Assembly (NCBI RefSeq): GCF_024749165.1
Contig: NZ_CP087190.1
Span: forward strand, 2,701,501-2,765,500
DNA: 64,000 nt
Source of the DNA: Pseudomonas sp. B21-023
GTDB taxonomy: Bacteria; Pseudomonadota; Gammaproteobacteria; Pseudomonadales; Pseudomonadaceae
Reading direction: 5' to 3'
Below, piece by piece: positions 1 through 8,673 of the stretch. Position 1 is the first letter of the stretch. Each line of letters starts with the position of its first letter. The position numbers were made by a program, and so were the translations under genes. A model generated the notes under the pieces. That model ran no database searches and was not told the DNA's origin. It was given only the letters and a program-made list of their open reading frames with translations.

Positions 1-213
1 GGCATCGAGGTGCCGCGCAGGGTGGCGATGGTGGGCTTCAACGACCTGCCGGCCTCGGCGCACATGGTCCCGCGGCTGACTTCGATCCGTACCCCGCGCG
101 CGGCAGTCGGCCGTGGCGCGGCGCAGGCGTTGCTGGCGCTGCTCGACGGCAAGCGGGTGGCTACTGGGCAGCAGGACTTGGGCTTCGAGCTGATGGTGCG
201 GGAGAGTTCCTGA
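1..213 (+). CDS. LacI-family transcriptional regulator, C-terminal fragment
   Basis: Open reading frame that enters from the left edge and ends at a TGA at 211-213; about 70 residues are visible. The segment VAMVGFNDLPASAHMVPRLT followed by SIRTPRAAVGRGAAQALL is the typical C-terminal lobe of LacI/PurR-type repressors (G-F-D/N-D at the effector cleft, then L-T-S/T-I-R-x-P). The N-terminal HTH lies outside the window, so the effector cannot be judged. GntR-like sugar-acid repressors of Pseudomonas end similarly. The family call is firm; the specificity is unknown. Confidence 0.85.
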   Translation, partial: GIEVPRRVAMVGFNDLPASAHMVPRLTSIRTPRAAVGRGAAQALLALLDGKRVATGQQDLGFELMVRESS

Positions 214-289
214 ACGGCCACAGGCGCTCTGCCTGCACAAGACGGATGCGGATATCCCCACCCATGGACCTGACCCGGCTTGAACAATA

Positions 290-376
290 ATGATCAAGGC
301 TCTGGCCATGTCCCTGGGATTCGTCTATCTCACGATGGCTGCTCTGCCACGTTCTCCAGTGCTTGCCCGCGGCTGA
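290..376 (+). other. 28-codon ORF with an AANAANAA motif before its ATG; possible remnant
   Basis: An ATG at 290 opens a 28-residue frame (MIKALAMSLGFVYL..., ending ARG) that stops at 374-376, inside the 3' end of the opposite-strand transporter gene. The 8 bases before and into the ATG, AACAATAA (283-290), match the Crc/Hfq CA motif. The peptide looks like the start of a signal sequence. It could be the stump of a deleted gene once controlled by the adjacent LacI regulator, or chance. No good ribosome binding site is visible. Confidence 0.2.
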
Positions 377-1220
377 CCCACCAGCCGAACCCTGCCGCGG
401 TGAAGAACATGATCAGGCTGTAGATCGCCGCCGGCACCGCCATGGTCGCGTTGTTCAGCAGCGACGGGCTCAGGGCCAGCGCGATGGCCAGGGTGCCGTT
501 GTGGATGCCGATTTCCATGCCGATGGCGATCGCCTGGCGTTTCGGGATGTTCAACAGGCGTGGCACCCAGTAACCCACGCCAAGGCTGAGCAGATTGAAC
601 AGCAACGCGGCGCCACCGACGATCGGCGCGTACTCGACCACGGTCTGCCAGTCCTTGGCCAGGGCCAGGACGATGGTGAAGGCCAGGAACAGCGCCGCGA
701 CGATCTTCATCGGCTTTTGCATGCGCGCGGCGAAACGCGGCGCCCAGTGACGGATCAGCATGCCCAGCGCCACCGGCAGCAGGATGATGGCGAACACCTG
801 CATGACCTTGGCGAATTGCAGGGGGATGGCCTGGTCCGATGCCATGAACCACATCAGCGACAGGTTCACCAGCAGCGGCATGGTGAGGATGGCGATCAGC
901 GAGTTGACCGCGGTGAGGGTGATGTTCAGCGCCACGTCGCCGTGGGCCAGGTGGCTGAACAGGTTGGCCGTGGTACCGCCGGGCGAGGCGGCCAGCAGCA
1001 TCAGGCCCACCGCCAGTGCCGACTCGAGGCCAAAGCCGTTGGCGATCAGAAAGCACACCAGCGGCAGCAGCAGGATCTGGCAGGCCAGGCCGATCACCAC
1101 CGGCTTGGGGTACTTCACCACCCGGGCGAAGTCGGCGAGGGTCAGCGACAGGCCCAGGCCGAGCATGATGATGCCCAAGGCCAGCGGCAGCAGGGCGGTG
1201 AGCAAGGGGGAGGCGGTCAT
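330..1220 (-). CDS. Bile acid:sodium symporter (BASS) family transporter
   Basis: 296 residues with about nine or ten hydrophobic membrane segments. MLGLGLSLTLADFARVVKYP near the start is the BASS-family hallmark (G-L-x-L/M followed by a D/E-F). MLLAASPGGTTANLFSHLAHGD is the conserved crossover segment with the S-P-G-G-x-x-S/A-N motif thought to form the sodium/substrate site. Family members import organic anions such as pantoate or 2-oxoacids with sodium. The substrate cannot be told from sequence. It is a single gene convergent with the LacI fragment, with no operon partner visible. Confidence 0.85.
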   Translation of the reverse strand: MTASPLLTALLPLALGIIMLGLGLSLTLADFARVVKYPKPVVIGLACQILLLPLVCFLIANGFGLESALAVGLMLLAASPGGTTANLFSHLAHGDVALNITLTAVNSLIAILTMPLLVNLSLMWFMASDQAIPLQFAKVMQVFAIILLPVALGMLIRHWAPRFAARMQKPMKIVAALFLAFTIVLALAKDWQTVVEYAPIVGGAALLFNLLSLGVGYWVPRLLNIPKRQAIAIGMEIGIHNGTLAIALALSPSLLNNATMAVPAAIYSLIMFFTAAGFGWWVSRGQALENVAEQPS

Positions 1221-1393
1221 GGGCGGTCTCTCGGGCGAAGGATCCCGAGGAGTGTAGGTGGGTGCGCAATGATAGCTAATCGTGTCTGGACGATCTTGGT
1301 AACCGTTTGTTACTGGCCTGGTGACGCCATGTCGCGTTGCGATGCCGGGCCTGTGGCAGTAGCATTCGCGCTTTTGCCGAGGATTAGCCCGTC

Positions 1394-2272
1394 ATGCCGT
1401 TCCAGCAAGGTCTGCTTTCCACCCCGGTGCCGGCCCATGCCCGTCACCTGTTCTTTGCCCTCGATTCCCTGGAAGCACTGCCCGCGGTACTGGATCAGCT
1501 GTTGCCGCAGGTCGATGGCCACAGCCTGATCCTGGCCGTCGGCGCGCCACTGGCCAAGGCCCTGGGCCGCGAGGTGCCGGGCCTGCGCAGTTTCCCGCAA
1601 CTGGACGCGGTGGTGGAGAATCCGGCGACCCAGCACGCCCTGTGGCTGTGGCTGCGCGGTGCCGAGCGCGGCGAGCTGTTCCTGCGCGCCCAGGCCTTGC
1701 AGCAGGTAATGGCGCCGGCCCTGCGCCTGGTCGACGGCGTCGAGGGTTTCCTGCACCGCGGCGGCCATGACCTGACCGGCTACGAGGACGGCACCGAGAA
1801 CCCGGTGGACGCAGACGCCGTCGCTGCCGCCATCGTGCCGGGCGACATCCCAGGCCTGTCGGGCTCGAGCTTTGCCGCCTTCCAGCTGTGGAAGCACGAC
1901 CTTGGCTACTTCAAGTCGCTGCCCCAGGCCGAGCAGGACAACATCATCGGTCGCCGCCTGAGCGACAACGAAGAACTCGACGACGCCCCCGAATCCGCTC
2001 ACGTCAAGCGCACCGCCCAGGAGAGCTTCGCCCCCGAGGCGTTCGTGGTGCGTCGCTCGGTGGCCTGGACCGATGAACGCGGCGCGGGCCTGGCGTTCGT
2101 CGCCCTGGGCTTCTCGCTGGACGCCTTCGAGGTGCAGCTGCGGCGCATGAGCGGGCTGGAGGATGGCGTGGTCGATGGCCTGTACCGCTTCAGCCGGCCG
2201 TTGAGCGGCGGCTATTACTGGTGCCCGCCGCTGGGTGAGCAGGGCGCCGACCTGAGCCTGTTGCTGGGCTGA
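1394..2272 (+). CDS. Dyp-type heme peroxidase
   Basis: 292 residues. GYEDGTENP at residues 129-137 contains the G-x-x-D-G motif that defines dye-decolorizing peroxidases; the Asp is the distal catalytic residue. HVKR near residue 195-200 supplies the usual proximal heme His, and the ferredoxin-like fold ends with the conserved YYWCPPL segment. No signal peptide is visible, so the protein is cytoplasmic, as expected for class B enzymes (YfeX-like). It is monocistronic, and the REP pair that follows separates it from the convergent porin gene. Confidence 0.9.
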   Translation: MPFQQGLLSTPVPAHARHLFFALDSLEALPAVLDQLLPQVDGHSLILAVGAPLAKALGREVPGLRSFPQLDAVVENPATQHALWLWLRGAERGELFLRAQALQQVMAPALRLVDGVEGFLHRGGHDLTGYEDGTENPVDADAVAAAIVPGDIPGLSGSSFAAFQLWKHDLGYFKSLPQAEQDNIIGRRLSDNEELDDAPESAHVKRTAQESFAPEAFVVRRSVAWTDERGAGLAFVALGFSLDAFEVQLRRMSGLEDGVVDGLYRFSRPLSGGYYWCPPLGEQGADLSLLLG

Positions 2273-2280
2273 CAGGTCCT

Positions 2281-2348
2281 CATCGCGGGGCAAGCCCGCT
2301 CCCATGCCTCGGGCCTGATGCCCATCGGCGTGGGCTTGCCCCGCGATG
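2281..2348. repeat. REP pair (GCGGGGCAAGCCCGC type) between convergent genes
   Basis: CATCGCGGGGCAAGCCCGCT starts at 2281 and its near inverse, GGGCTTGCCCCGCGATG, ends at 2348. Each unit is an imperfect palindrome, and together they form an inverted pair (BIME-like) exactly filling the gap between the peroxidase stop and the porin stop. It probably acts as a bidirectional transcription end or mRNA stabiliser. This family differs from the GCCGGCAAGCCGGC type found elsewhere in the window. Confidence 0.8.
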
Positions 2349-2350
2349 AC

Positions 2351-3664
2351 TCAGAACGGCACCGCCACCGTCAGCTGGCTATAAACGTTGGTCCCGCTAC
2401 CCACCTGGTTGCCACCATTGCTTTCATCCTTGCGCGGCTTGAACAGCCCCAACAGCGGGGTGACGATCAGGTGCTCGTTGACTGCCCATTCCACATACAG
2501 GTCCAGCTCCTGCGCATCGAGGTCCAAGGTGTCGCGGCTACGCACCGTGTCGAAGTCGAAGAACAGCGCGCCGAGGGTCAGATTGTCCCGTGGCGTGGCC
2601 TTCAGGCCGACATGGTGGATGCCGCTGTTGGTGTTGAACGGCCCGGCGTAGTTGCCGGCGACCTCGCCCTGGATCCAGGTGCCGTAGCCGCTGGAAAGCC
2701 CTGTGAACAGCAGGTCCCAGCCTGCGGAGTAGCGGGTGTAGCGGTAGGTCAGCTGCGGCGTCCAGGGGGTGTTGGCGAAGGTGTAGGCCGCTTCGGCGTA
2801 CCAGGCCGTCTCATGCCCGCCGCGCTTGTCCTGCCAGGCATACTCAAAGGCCAACCGGGTGTTTGCCAGGCCCGCGCCGCCTTCGCCGCGCAGGCTGTAG
2901 ACATCCATGCCTTCGCGGGCCTTCTGGAACTCGCTGGCCCACTGGTCGGTCACGTCGATGCCGTGGATGTAGGTCAGGCCCAGGGTGCCCAGGTCATGGG
3001 TGTAGTCCAGGGTGCCGGCCGCCAGCTCGGTTTCGGCCTGGGCGCGGTTGTCGGACTTGAGCCACAGCACACTGCCATGCAGCCCCTCCTGGCCGCCCAG
3101 GCGCAGCACCGCGGTACGGTCGAAGGCGTGGCGCGCGCCCAGATAGAAGCCGCCACCACGGTTGAGCTGGCCGTCGGCCGGGCCCTTGCCCAGGTTGGGG
3201 CCGTCGTCGTTGATCAGGAAGCCGCTGCCCAGGCGGATCACCTGGCGGCCGCCGGACAGGTCCACGCCATCCTTGCCCAGCAACGGGAACAGGTCGCCCG
3301 AGCGCCAGCCCAGGTAGGCGTCCTCGATCTTGGTGGTGCGTTCGGAGCCGTCCTGGTTGCCGCCGGCGTCGCCGTCGCCCCAGGCGCCTGAGCTGACCCA
3401 GTTGAGGGCGCCATACAGGCTGCCGTTGCCGGCCAGGCCCTGGTCGCCGCTGAGGCCGTACTTGATGAAACCTTCGCGCCAGGTCGAGCCGCCCGGGGTG
3501 CCGTCGTAGTTGTGGCGGCTGTTGAACATGCCCCAGACCGCGAGCAGATCGGCGTTCAGGTGGCTGTCGTCGTCGGCGTACAGCTCGTAGGCCGGGCTGG
3601 CCTGGCCATGGACCAGCAGGGTCAGTGCCGTGACCATTGCGGTGTGACGTGGAGTGAGACGCAT
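2351..3664 (-). CDS. Outer-membrane porin-like protein, OprD-like or alginate-export-like
   Basis: 437 residues with a signal peptide (MRLTPRHTAMVTALTLLVHG, cleavage near ASPA-YE) and a beta-rich body of alternating polar and aromatic residues. It ends ...YSQLTVAVPF, the terminal-Phe signature recognised by the BAM complex. The size fits an 18-strand barrel. GAGG-type SD GAGG precedes the ATG by 8 bases. It is the last gene of the leftward arm that starts with the aldehyde dehydrogenase, 141 bases after the SDR stop, so it probably lets the aromatic substrate across the outer membrane. The exact porin family is uncertain. Confidence 0.65.
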   Translation of the reverse strand: MRLTPRHTAMVTALTLLVHGQASPAYELYADDDSHLNADLLAVWGMFNSRHNYDGTPGGSTWREGFIKYGLSGDQGLAGNGSLYGALNWVSSGAWGDGDAGGNQDGSERTTKIEDAYLGWRSGDLFPLLGKDGVDLSGGRQVIRLGSGFLINDDGPNLGKGPADGQLNRGGGFYLGARHAFDRTAVLRLGGQEGLHGSVLWLKSDNRAQAETELAAGTLDYTHDLGTLGLTYIHGIDVTDQWASEFQKAREGMDVYSLRGEGGAGLANTRLAFEYAWQDKRGGHETAWYAEAAYTFANTPWTPQLTYRYTRYSAGWDLLFTGLSSGYGTWIQGEVAGNYAGPFNTNSGIHHVGLKATPRDNLTLGALFFDFDTVRSRDTLDLDAQELDLYVEWAVNEHLIVTPLLGLFKPRKDESNGGNQVGSGTNVYSQLTVAVPF

Positions 3665-3805
3665 GGATCGATCCTCGTTTTTTGTGTGCGGTCTTGAGTG
3701 CCGCGTTGTTGTGGAGGCAGTGTCGAAAGGCGACGGGCTATTAGCGCGTGGAACGCTGGCAGTGGTCTTGCCCGTGGCTGCCAGCGCCCTTGCATGTCGC
3801 CGCCA

Positions 3806-4573
3806 TCACAGGCTCGCGGTGGTCTCCGGCAGGGTGGCGCCGCCGTCGACCACCAGGGTCTGGCCGGTGATGTAGCGGGCCGCGTCGGAGGCCAGGAACA
3901 GCATCGCCGCGGCGATATCGGCCGGCTCGCCCAGCCGCCCCAAGGGCACGCTGGCGGCGATCCGGGCGTTCACGGCGGTATCGCCGAGGTTGTCCATGGC
4001 CGGGGTGCGCACCATCCCCGGCTCCACGCCGTTGACCCGTACATTGAATTGCGCCAGCTCCAACGCGGCGTTGCGGATGAAACCGTTGACCCCGGCCTTG
4101 GACGCGGCGTAATGGCTCAGGCCCGGATAGGCCACCCGCGGGCCGGTCACCGAGGAGGTGGCCAGCACGCAGCCGCCTCCTTGGTGGCGGAACAGTGGCA
4201 GGGCGCCCTGGGTGAGCCAGAACAACGCCTCCAGGTTCACCGCCAGGGTGCGTTGCAGCAGCGCCGGGTCAATCCTGGCGAACGCGGTGAGCGGGAAATA
4301 CGCGGCGTTGTGCACCAGCACATCCAGGTGTTCCAGCTTGGCCAGCAAGGTGCCGATCGCAGCAGGGTCGGCCAGGTCCAGCGTTTCCCCGCGCACGTCG
4401 TGACCCAGGGCCCGTTGTGCCTCCATCAGGCGCTCAAATGCTGGCGAATCGAGATCCACGGCCAGCACCTGGGCACCGCCCCGGGCGAAACCTTCGACGA
4501 TGGCCTGGCCAATCCCGCCCGCCGCGCCGGTGACCAGCACCGTGCGCCCCTCGAAGTCGTAGGGCGTGTTCAT
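3806..4573 (-). CDS. Short-chain dehydrogenase/reductase (SDR) 1
   Basis: 255 residues, classical SDR. TGAAGGIG (residues 15-22) is the cofactor glycine motif, NAAYF the central N-A-A-G-like element, and SHYAASKAG carries the catalytic Tyr-x-x-x-Lys, with the Ser of TSSVTG upstream. It ends TGQTLVVDGGATL, standard for the family. The Asp after beta-2 (AVDLDSP) suggests NAD rather than NADP. The ATG at 4573 overlaps the stop of the preceding SDR by 4 bases (ATGA), so the two are translationally coupled. The substrate is unknown; an alcohol or hydroxy intermediate of arylethylamine breakdown is likely from context. Confidence 0.85.
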   Translation of the reverse strand: MNTPYDFEGRTVLVTGAAGGIGQAIVEGFARGGAQVLAVDLDSPAFERLMEAQRALGHDVRGETLDLADPAAIGTLLAKLEHLDVLVHNAAYFPLTAFARIDPALLQRTLAVNLEALFWLTQGALPLFRHQGGGCVLATSSVTGPRVAYPGLSHYAASKAGVNGFIRNAALELAQFNVRVNGVEPGMVRTPAMDNLGDTAVNARIAASVPLGRLGEPADIAAAMLFLASDAARYITGQTLVVDGGATLPETTASL

Positions 4574-5361
4574 GCCGACGGCTCCAGGTGGGTGAAGGCC
4601 AGGGTCGGCAGGTCGACCACGGTCGAACCGCCGTCGGCGGCGATCACCGCGCCGGTGACGATGCTGGCCTCGGTGCCGACCAGGAACTGGCACACGGCGG
4701 CTATTTCATCACTGCTGGCCGGGCGGCGCAGCGGTACGTCGGCGGTGACCCGGCGGTAGGCAGCGTCGAGGTCTTCCTGATAGTGATCCATCAGTAACTG
4801 CATCTCCTGGTCCGCCATGGGCGTGCGCACCCAGCCCGGGCAGACGCAGTTGACCCGCACGCCGAATGGTCCGTAGTCGCGGGCCAGTGAGCGGGTCAGG
4901 CCGACCAGCGCATGCTTGGCGGTGGTGTAGCCGCACACCTCGGGCCCGGCGCCCAGCGCGGCGATGGAGCCCAGCAGCACCAGGCTGCCACGCCGCTCGC
5001 GCAGCAACGGCAGGCACGCCCGGGCGGTGTGGAAGGCGCTGTCGAGGTTGCTACGCAGAGCCTCGCGCCAGGCGCTGTCGCAGGTCTGCTCGACCGCGCC
5101 CAGGCCATGGCCGCCGGCGCAGGCAATCACCGCGTCGAGGCCGCCGAAGCGCGCGCGTACCTGCTCGATGAACCCCACCCAGTTGGCACTGTCCGCGGCA
5201 TCGCCGGCCAGCACCAGGCCATCGCACTGCTGCGCGACGCGCTCCAGCGTTTCACGACGGCGGCCCACCAGCGCCACCTGCCAGCCCTGGCGGGCCAGGC
5301 GCAAAACACAGGCTTCACCGATGCCGCTGCCGGCCCCGGTGACCAGCACGCTGCGGTTCAC
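4570..5361 (-). CDS. Short-chain dehydrogenase/reductase (SDR) 2
   Basis: 263 residues from a GTG start at 5361, chosen because it overlaps the preceding stop as GTGA and puts the glycine motif TGAGSGIG at residues 8-15, the usual place. CACAGGHG corresponds to the N-A-G segment with the Asn replaced by Cys-Ala. GYTTAKHA holds the catalytic Tyr and Lys. It ends VTGAVIAADGGSTV. The two SDRs share little beyond the fold and may act on successive intermediates or opposite enantiomers. Same operon as the MoaF-like protein upstream. Confidence 0.85.
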   Translation of the reverse strand: MNRSVLVTGAGSGIGEACVLRLARQGWQVALVGRRRETLERVAQQCDGLVLAGDAADSANWVGFIEQVRARFGGLDAVIACAGGHGLGAVEQTCDSAWREALRSNLDSAFHTARACLPLLRERRGSLVLLGSIAALGAGPEVCGYTTAKHALVGLTRSLARDYGPFGVRVNCVCPGWVRTPMADQEMQLLMDHYQEDLDAAYRRVTADVPLRRPASSDEIAAVCQFLVGTEASIVTGAVIAADGGSTVVDLPTLAFTHLEPSA

Positions 5362-6176
5362 TGCGCATGCTCCGTGCGGTTGAGCACCCGGCAATGGGAT
5401 GACACCGGGAAGTTGGTCAGCGCATCGAAGCCGCCGCCCTGGTAGCCGAAGATCTTGCCGTCGCTGCGGTGCCGCGCCAGGTCGATCATCACCAGGCCCA
5501 GGGTGGGCACGATCTTCTCGCACCAGACGAACAGGTACAGCTGCTCGGCGATCTTGTAGTAGTACGCCCGGTCGGTGTCGCACAGGCCTTGCTCGACACC
5601 CTTCAGGCATTGCCAGCTGTAGTAGTCGGCATTCAGGTAGACGTGCTCGTATTCCTCGGTGGGGCTGTAGCGGTAGTGGTTGCGCAGGCCCACCAGTTCG
5701 GTGGTCGGCGCGTGGGGGCAGGCGCCGGCCTGCCAGGGGCGGTCGAGGCTGCCGTGCAGGAAGCGGGCTTCGACGCCGGTCAACGTCTCGCCGGCCAGGG
5801 CCAGTGCGTACAGGCCGCGCTGGGTGCGCGCCTGATCGGGCAAGCGGCCGAGCACGGCGGTGAAGGCCTGGTTGTGGCTGTCGAGCACCAGCGACACCGA
5901 CCAGGCCTGACCGGCCTCGTACTTGATGAAATCGACCAGGTAGATGCCGGGGCGCATCGAAGTGGCTCGGTAGCCGGCGCTGCCGCTGCTGTGGCCGTCT
6001 GCCGCATGCCAGTGCAGGCGCTCGCTGTCGAAGCGATGCTCGATGATCCAGCCATTGGCGAAGTGCAGGGTGAGCGTGCGCCCGGCCAGGTCGGCCAGTT
6101 GCGGGAGGATGAAGGCCTCGGGTGCGAAGCCCTCGGCGAGGGCGCCCACGGTGATCCAGTCGGCTGGGTTCGGCAT
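5358..6176 (-). CDS. MoaF-like protein (monoamine-regulon MoaF family)
   Basis: 272 residues, soluble, rich in Trp, Tyr and His, resembling the MoaF proteins of enterobacterial monoamine regulons (not molybdopterin synthesis). The family forms calycin-like barrels: two related halves can be seen, with LHFANGWIIEHRFDS near residue 35 and YLFVWCEKIVPTLGLVMIDL near residue 225. The ATG at 6176 has AGGAG 8 bases upstream and is preferred over a longer reading. Its place beside an arylacetaldehyde dehydrogenase and two SDRs supports a role in arylethylamine metabolism. The biochemical activity is not established. Confidence 0.7.
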   Translation of the reverse strand: MPNPADWITVGALAEGFAPEAFILPQLADLAGRTLTLHFANGWIIEHRFDSERLHWHAADGHSSGSAGYRATSMRPGIYLVDFIKYEAGQAWSVSLVLDSHNQAFTAVLGRLPDQARTQRGLYALALAGETLTGVEARFLHGSLDRPWQAGACPHAPTTELVGLRNHYRYSPTEEYEHVYLNADYYSWQCLKGVEQGLCDTDRAYYYKIAEQLYLFVWCEKIVPTLGLVMIDLARHRSDGKIFGYQGGGFDALTNFPVSSHCRVLNRTEHAQ

Positions 6177-6251
6177 GCTGTTGACTCCTGTGTTGGGATG
6201 CCGACAGCGTGCCGCGCCGTTTCGCACGGGGGTATCAACCGGAAGGTTGGG

Positions 6252-6911
6252 TCACAGGTAGAGGGCCGCCACCAGTTCGGTGCGGTTGCGCACGCCGACC
6301 TTGCGGAACAGGTTGATCAGGTGGGTTTTCACCGTCGGCAGGCCGACGCCCAGGGCGCGCGCAAGCAGTTTGTTGCTGGTGCCCAAGCGCAGCAGTTCGG
6401 CGATCTGCCGTTCGCGTGGGGTGAGTTCGACGTGCCCGTGGCCGGTGCTCAGCGGCTGGCTGGCCACGGCTAGCTGCATCAGCCCGTGCAGGGGCAGCAG
6501 GCGTTCAAGCTCGTCGCGCTGGAACTCACCCAGGCTTGGGCTGCGCAGCAGCGAGACGCCGGCCACGGGGCGGCCATCCGCCTGGGCGATGATCTCCACC
6601 ACGTCCACCACCTGGTGCTGCGCAAGGAAGCGGCGGTAGGTCCGGCCCTGTGCTTCGGGCAAGCAGGCCAGGCCCTGGCGCAACGACACCACGGGCCGGC
6701 CGATGGCCAGGCAGCGCCCGGGCTGTAACGGGTCGAACGCCCGGTAGTGCGCAAGGTAGCGGGCGTGCATTGGCGCCTGCAGGTCCTGCAGCAGGAAATC
6801 GCAGGCCTGCTGCCCGGCATCGATACGGTAGAACGCCGCCAGCGACGCCGGTACCTGCTGACTGAAGGCCTGCAGGCAGTAGCGGCCCAGGTCGTGGTTG
6901 GCGCCGGCCAT
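6252..6911 (-). CDS. LuxR-type transcriptional regulator
   Basis: 219 residues. The C-terminal LuxR/FixJ HTH runs from ELTPRERQIAELL to TVKTHLINLFRKVGVRNRTE, about residues 155-210. The N-terminal part shows no receiver Asp and no autoinducer-binding motif I recognise, so it is an orphan ligand-sensing type. The ATG lies 2 bases after the stop of the aldehyde dehydrogenase, so it is cotranscribed and probably controls this locus. The intergenic dyad at 8559-8583 is a candidate target (inference). Confidence 0.85.
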   Translation of the reverse strand: MAGANHDLGRYCLQAFSQQVPASLAAFYRIDAGQQACDFLLQDLQAPMHARYLAHYRAFDPLQPGRCLAIGRPVVSLRQGLACLPEAQGRTYRRFLAQHQVVDVVEIIAQADGRPVAGVSLLRSPSLGEFQRDELERLLPLHGLMQLAVASQPLSTGHGHVELTPRERQIAELLRLGTSNKLLARALGVGLPTVKTHLINLFRKVGVRNRTELVAALYL

Positions 6912-6913
6912 GG

Positions 6914-8401
6914 TCAGTAGCGGATCATCACCGACTTAAGCTCGGTGAAGTCGTCGATGAAGGCCGAGCCGAATTCGCGGCCGATACCGGAAGCCTTGAT
7001 GCCGCCGAACGGCACCGCCGGGTCGAGCAGGGTGTGCATGTTGACCCACAGGGTGCCGGCCTGGATCTGCGGGATCAGGCGCATGGCCTTGCCCAGGTCG
7101 TTGCTCCACAGGCTCGCGCTCAGGCCGTAGGGCGAGGCGTTGATCAGCTGCAGCAACTCGTCCTCGTCGTCATAGGGCAGGAAGGTCGCCACCGGGCCGA
7201 AGGTTTCCTGGTTGAGCAGGGTATCGTCCGCGCTGTTGGCGAGGATCACGGTAGGCTCGACGAAGCAGCCCGGGCCTTCGCCAAGGCGCCCGCCATGAAC
7301 GATGCGGTTGCCTTCGGCACGGGCGGTGGCGAACAGCTCACCGAGCCTCTGTTGATGCGGCTTGTTGGCCACAGGACCGAACTGAGTGGTTTCGTCCAGC
7401 GGGGAGCCGATCTTCAGTCGGCCCAGGCGCTGGGACAGTGCGTCGAGCAATGGGTCAAGGCGTGAGCGATGCACGTAGAAACGCTCGCCGGCGGCGCAGA
7501 TCTGCCCGGAGTGCAGGAAACCGGCCTCGATGATGCCGTCCAGCGCCTTGTCGAGGTCGACATCGGGCAGGAACGCCACGGCGTTCTTGCCGCCCAGCTC
7601 CAGGGTCGCCCGCGTCAGCCTGGCGCCCATTGCCGCCTGGCCGACGGCGATGCCGGTGGGCACGGAGCCGGTGAACGACACCTTGTCGGTGCCGGGGTGT
7701 TCGACCAGCGCCTTGCCCACCTGGCCACCGCCGGTCAGCACGTTGAGGGCGCCCGGTGGCAGGCCGGCCTCGCTGGCCAGTTCGGCGATGCGCAGCAGGG
7801 TCAGCGGGGTGAACTCGCTGGGCTTGAGCACGATGCTGCAGCCGGTGGTCAGGGCCGAGGCCAGCTTCCACAGGGCGATCATGGTGGCGAAGTTCCATGG
7901 CACGATGCCCACCACCACGCCCACCGGCTCGCGCAGGGTAAAGGCGCTGTAGCGCTCGCCGGCGAAGGAGGGCAGCGACGGGGTGATGGTCTGGCCGGTG
8001 ATCTTGGTGGCCCAGCCGGCGTAGTAGCGCAGGAAGTGCGCGGCCTGCTCCACCTCGAAGGCGCGGGCGATGCCGATCAGCTTGCCCGATTGCAGGGTTT
8101 CCAGCTGGGCCAGTTCCTCGCGGTTGGCCTCCAGCAGGTCGGCCAGACGCAGCAGCACCGCGGCGCGGGCGGCGGGGCGGGTGCGCGACCAGCTGGCAAA
8201 GCCCTGGCGGGACGATTCGACGGCGTGCTCGACATCGGCCGGGTTGGCATTGGCGACCTGGGCGATGGCTTCGCCGTTGGCCGGGTTGTGCACGGTGATG
8301 CGGGCGCTGGATTGGCTGGCGACCGTTTTGCCGTGGATGTACAGGCCGTGGTCACGGGCGAGGAAGGCGCTGACGCTGGGGAGGAGGGGGATATCGCTCA
8401 T
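6914..8401 (-). CDS. NAD-dependent aldehyde dehydrogenase, phenylacetaldehyde dehydrogenase-like
   Basis: 495 residues from the ATG at 8401; the reading frame continues further upstream but without family homology. VPWNF, the cofactor loop FTGSVPTG, the general base in TLELGGKNAV and the catalytic Cys in HSGQICAAGERF are all present, as is FGGIKASGIGRE near the end. The ELGGKN and QICAAGERF segments resemble FeaB/StyD-type arylacetaldehyde dehydrogenases. Expected reaction: (4-hydroxy)phenylacetaldehyde to (4-hydroxy)phenylacetate. It is first in the leftward operon and divergent from the HPA hydroxylase that would take its product. Confidence 0.85.
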   Translation of the reverse strand: MSDIPLLPSVSAFLARDHGLYIHGKTVASQSSARITVHNPANGEAIAQVANANPADVEHAVESSRQGFASWSRTRPAARAAVLLRLADLLEANREELAQLETLQSGKLIGIARAFEVEQAAHFLRYYAGWATKITGQTITPSLPSFAGERYSAFTLREPVGVVVGIVPWNFATMIALWKLASALTTGCSIVLKPSEFTPLTLLRIAELASEAGLPPGALNVLTGGGQVGKALVEHPGTDKVSFTGSVPTGIAVGQAAMGARLTRATLELGGKNAVAFLPDVDLDKALDGIIEAGFLHSGQICAAGERFYVHRSRLDPLLDALSQRLGRLKIGSPLDETTQFGPVANKPHQQRLGELFATARAEGNRIVHGGRLGEGPGCFVEPTVILANSADDTLLNQETFGPVATFLPYDDEDELLQLINASPYGLSASLWSNDLGKAMRLIPQIQAGTLWVNMHTLLDPAVPFGGIKASGIGREFGSAFIDDFTELKSVMIRY

Positions 8402-8558
8402 GGCAGGACTCCGGGTGGGTTGCCGAGGACTTCGTGGCAGTGGACTGCCCCGCGATGGGCCGCAGCGGCCCGATTTGCGCAGGTTAAAGCGCGGCAAACG
8501 GGCGTTCTTGTCTGCCCATGCCAGCCACCATGACTCAGCCTGCCAACCCCATGAAAAG

Positions 8559-8583
8559 TGCAATCCGAGGTGCGGAAGTTGCA
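8559..8583. promoter_or_regulatory. Dyad and sigma-54-like element between divergent HPA arms
   Basis: In the 271-base gap between the divergent aldehyde dehydrogenase and hydroxylase genes, GTGCAATCCG is followed 5 bases later by CGGAAGTTGCA, an interrupted dyad (TGCAAtCCG / CGGaagTTGCA). On the plus strand AGGTGCGGAAGTTGCA (8568-8583) also fits the sigma-54 -24/-12 layout (GG, 10 bases, GC) with TTGCA exact but the -24 box weak. Either reading makes this the likely control point for both arms. Confidence 0.4.
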
Positions 8584-8665
8584 TTTTCGGCCTCGACCAC
8601 GGCTCCCATACTGACCCGGCATTCATCAGCGAGTCGCGCATTTCAGGCAGCGCTCGCCAGGGTCC

Positions 8666-8673
8666 AATAACAA
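8666..8673 (+). promoter_or_regulatory. Crc/Hfq CA motif at the hydroxylase start
   Basis: AATAACAA is a perfect AANAANAA motif whose last A is the first base of the ATG. In Pseudomonas such motifs bind Hfq-Crc and block translation when preferred carbon sources are present. Confidence 0.65.

Noticed and set aside
5358..6176. Molybdenum cofactor biosynthesis role for the MoaF-like protein
   Set aside because: The name comes from monoamine regulons; no moa/mob cofactor genes are near, while arylethylamine genes are.
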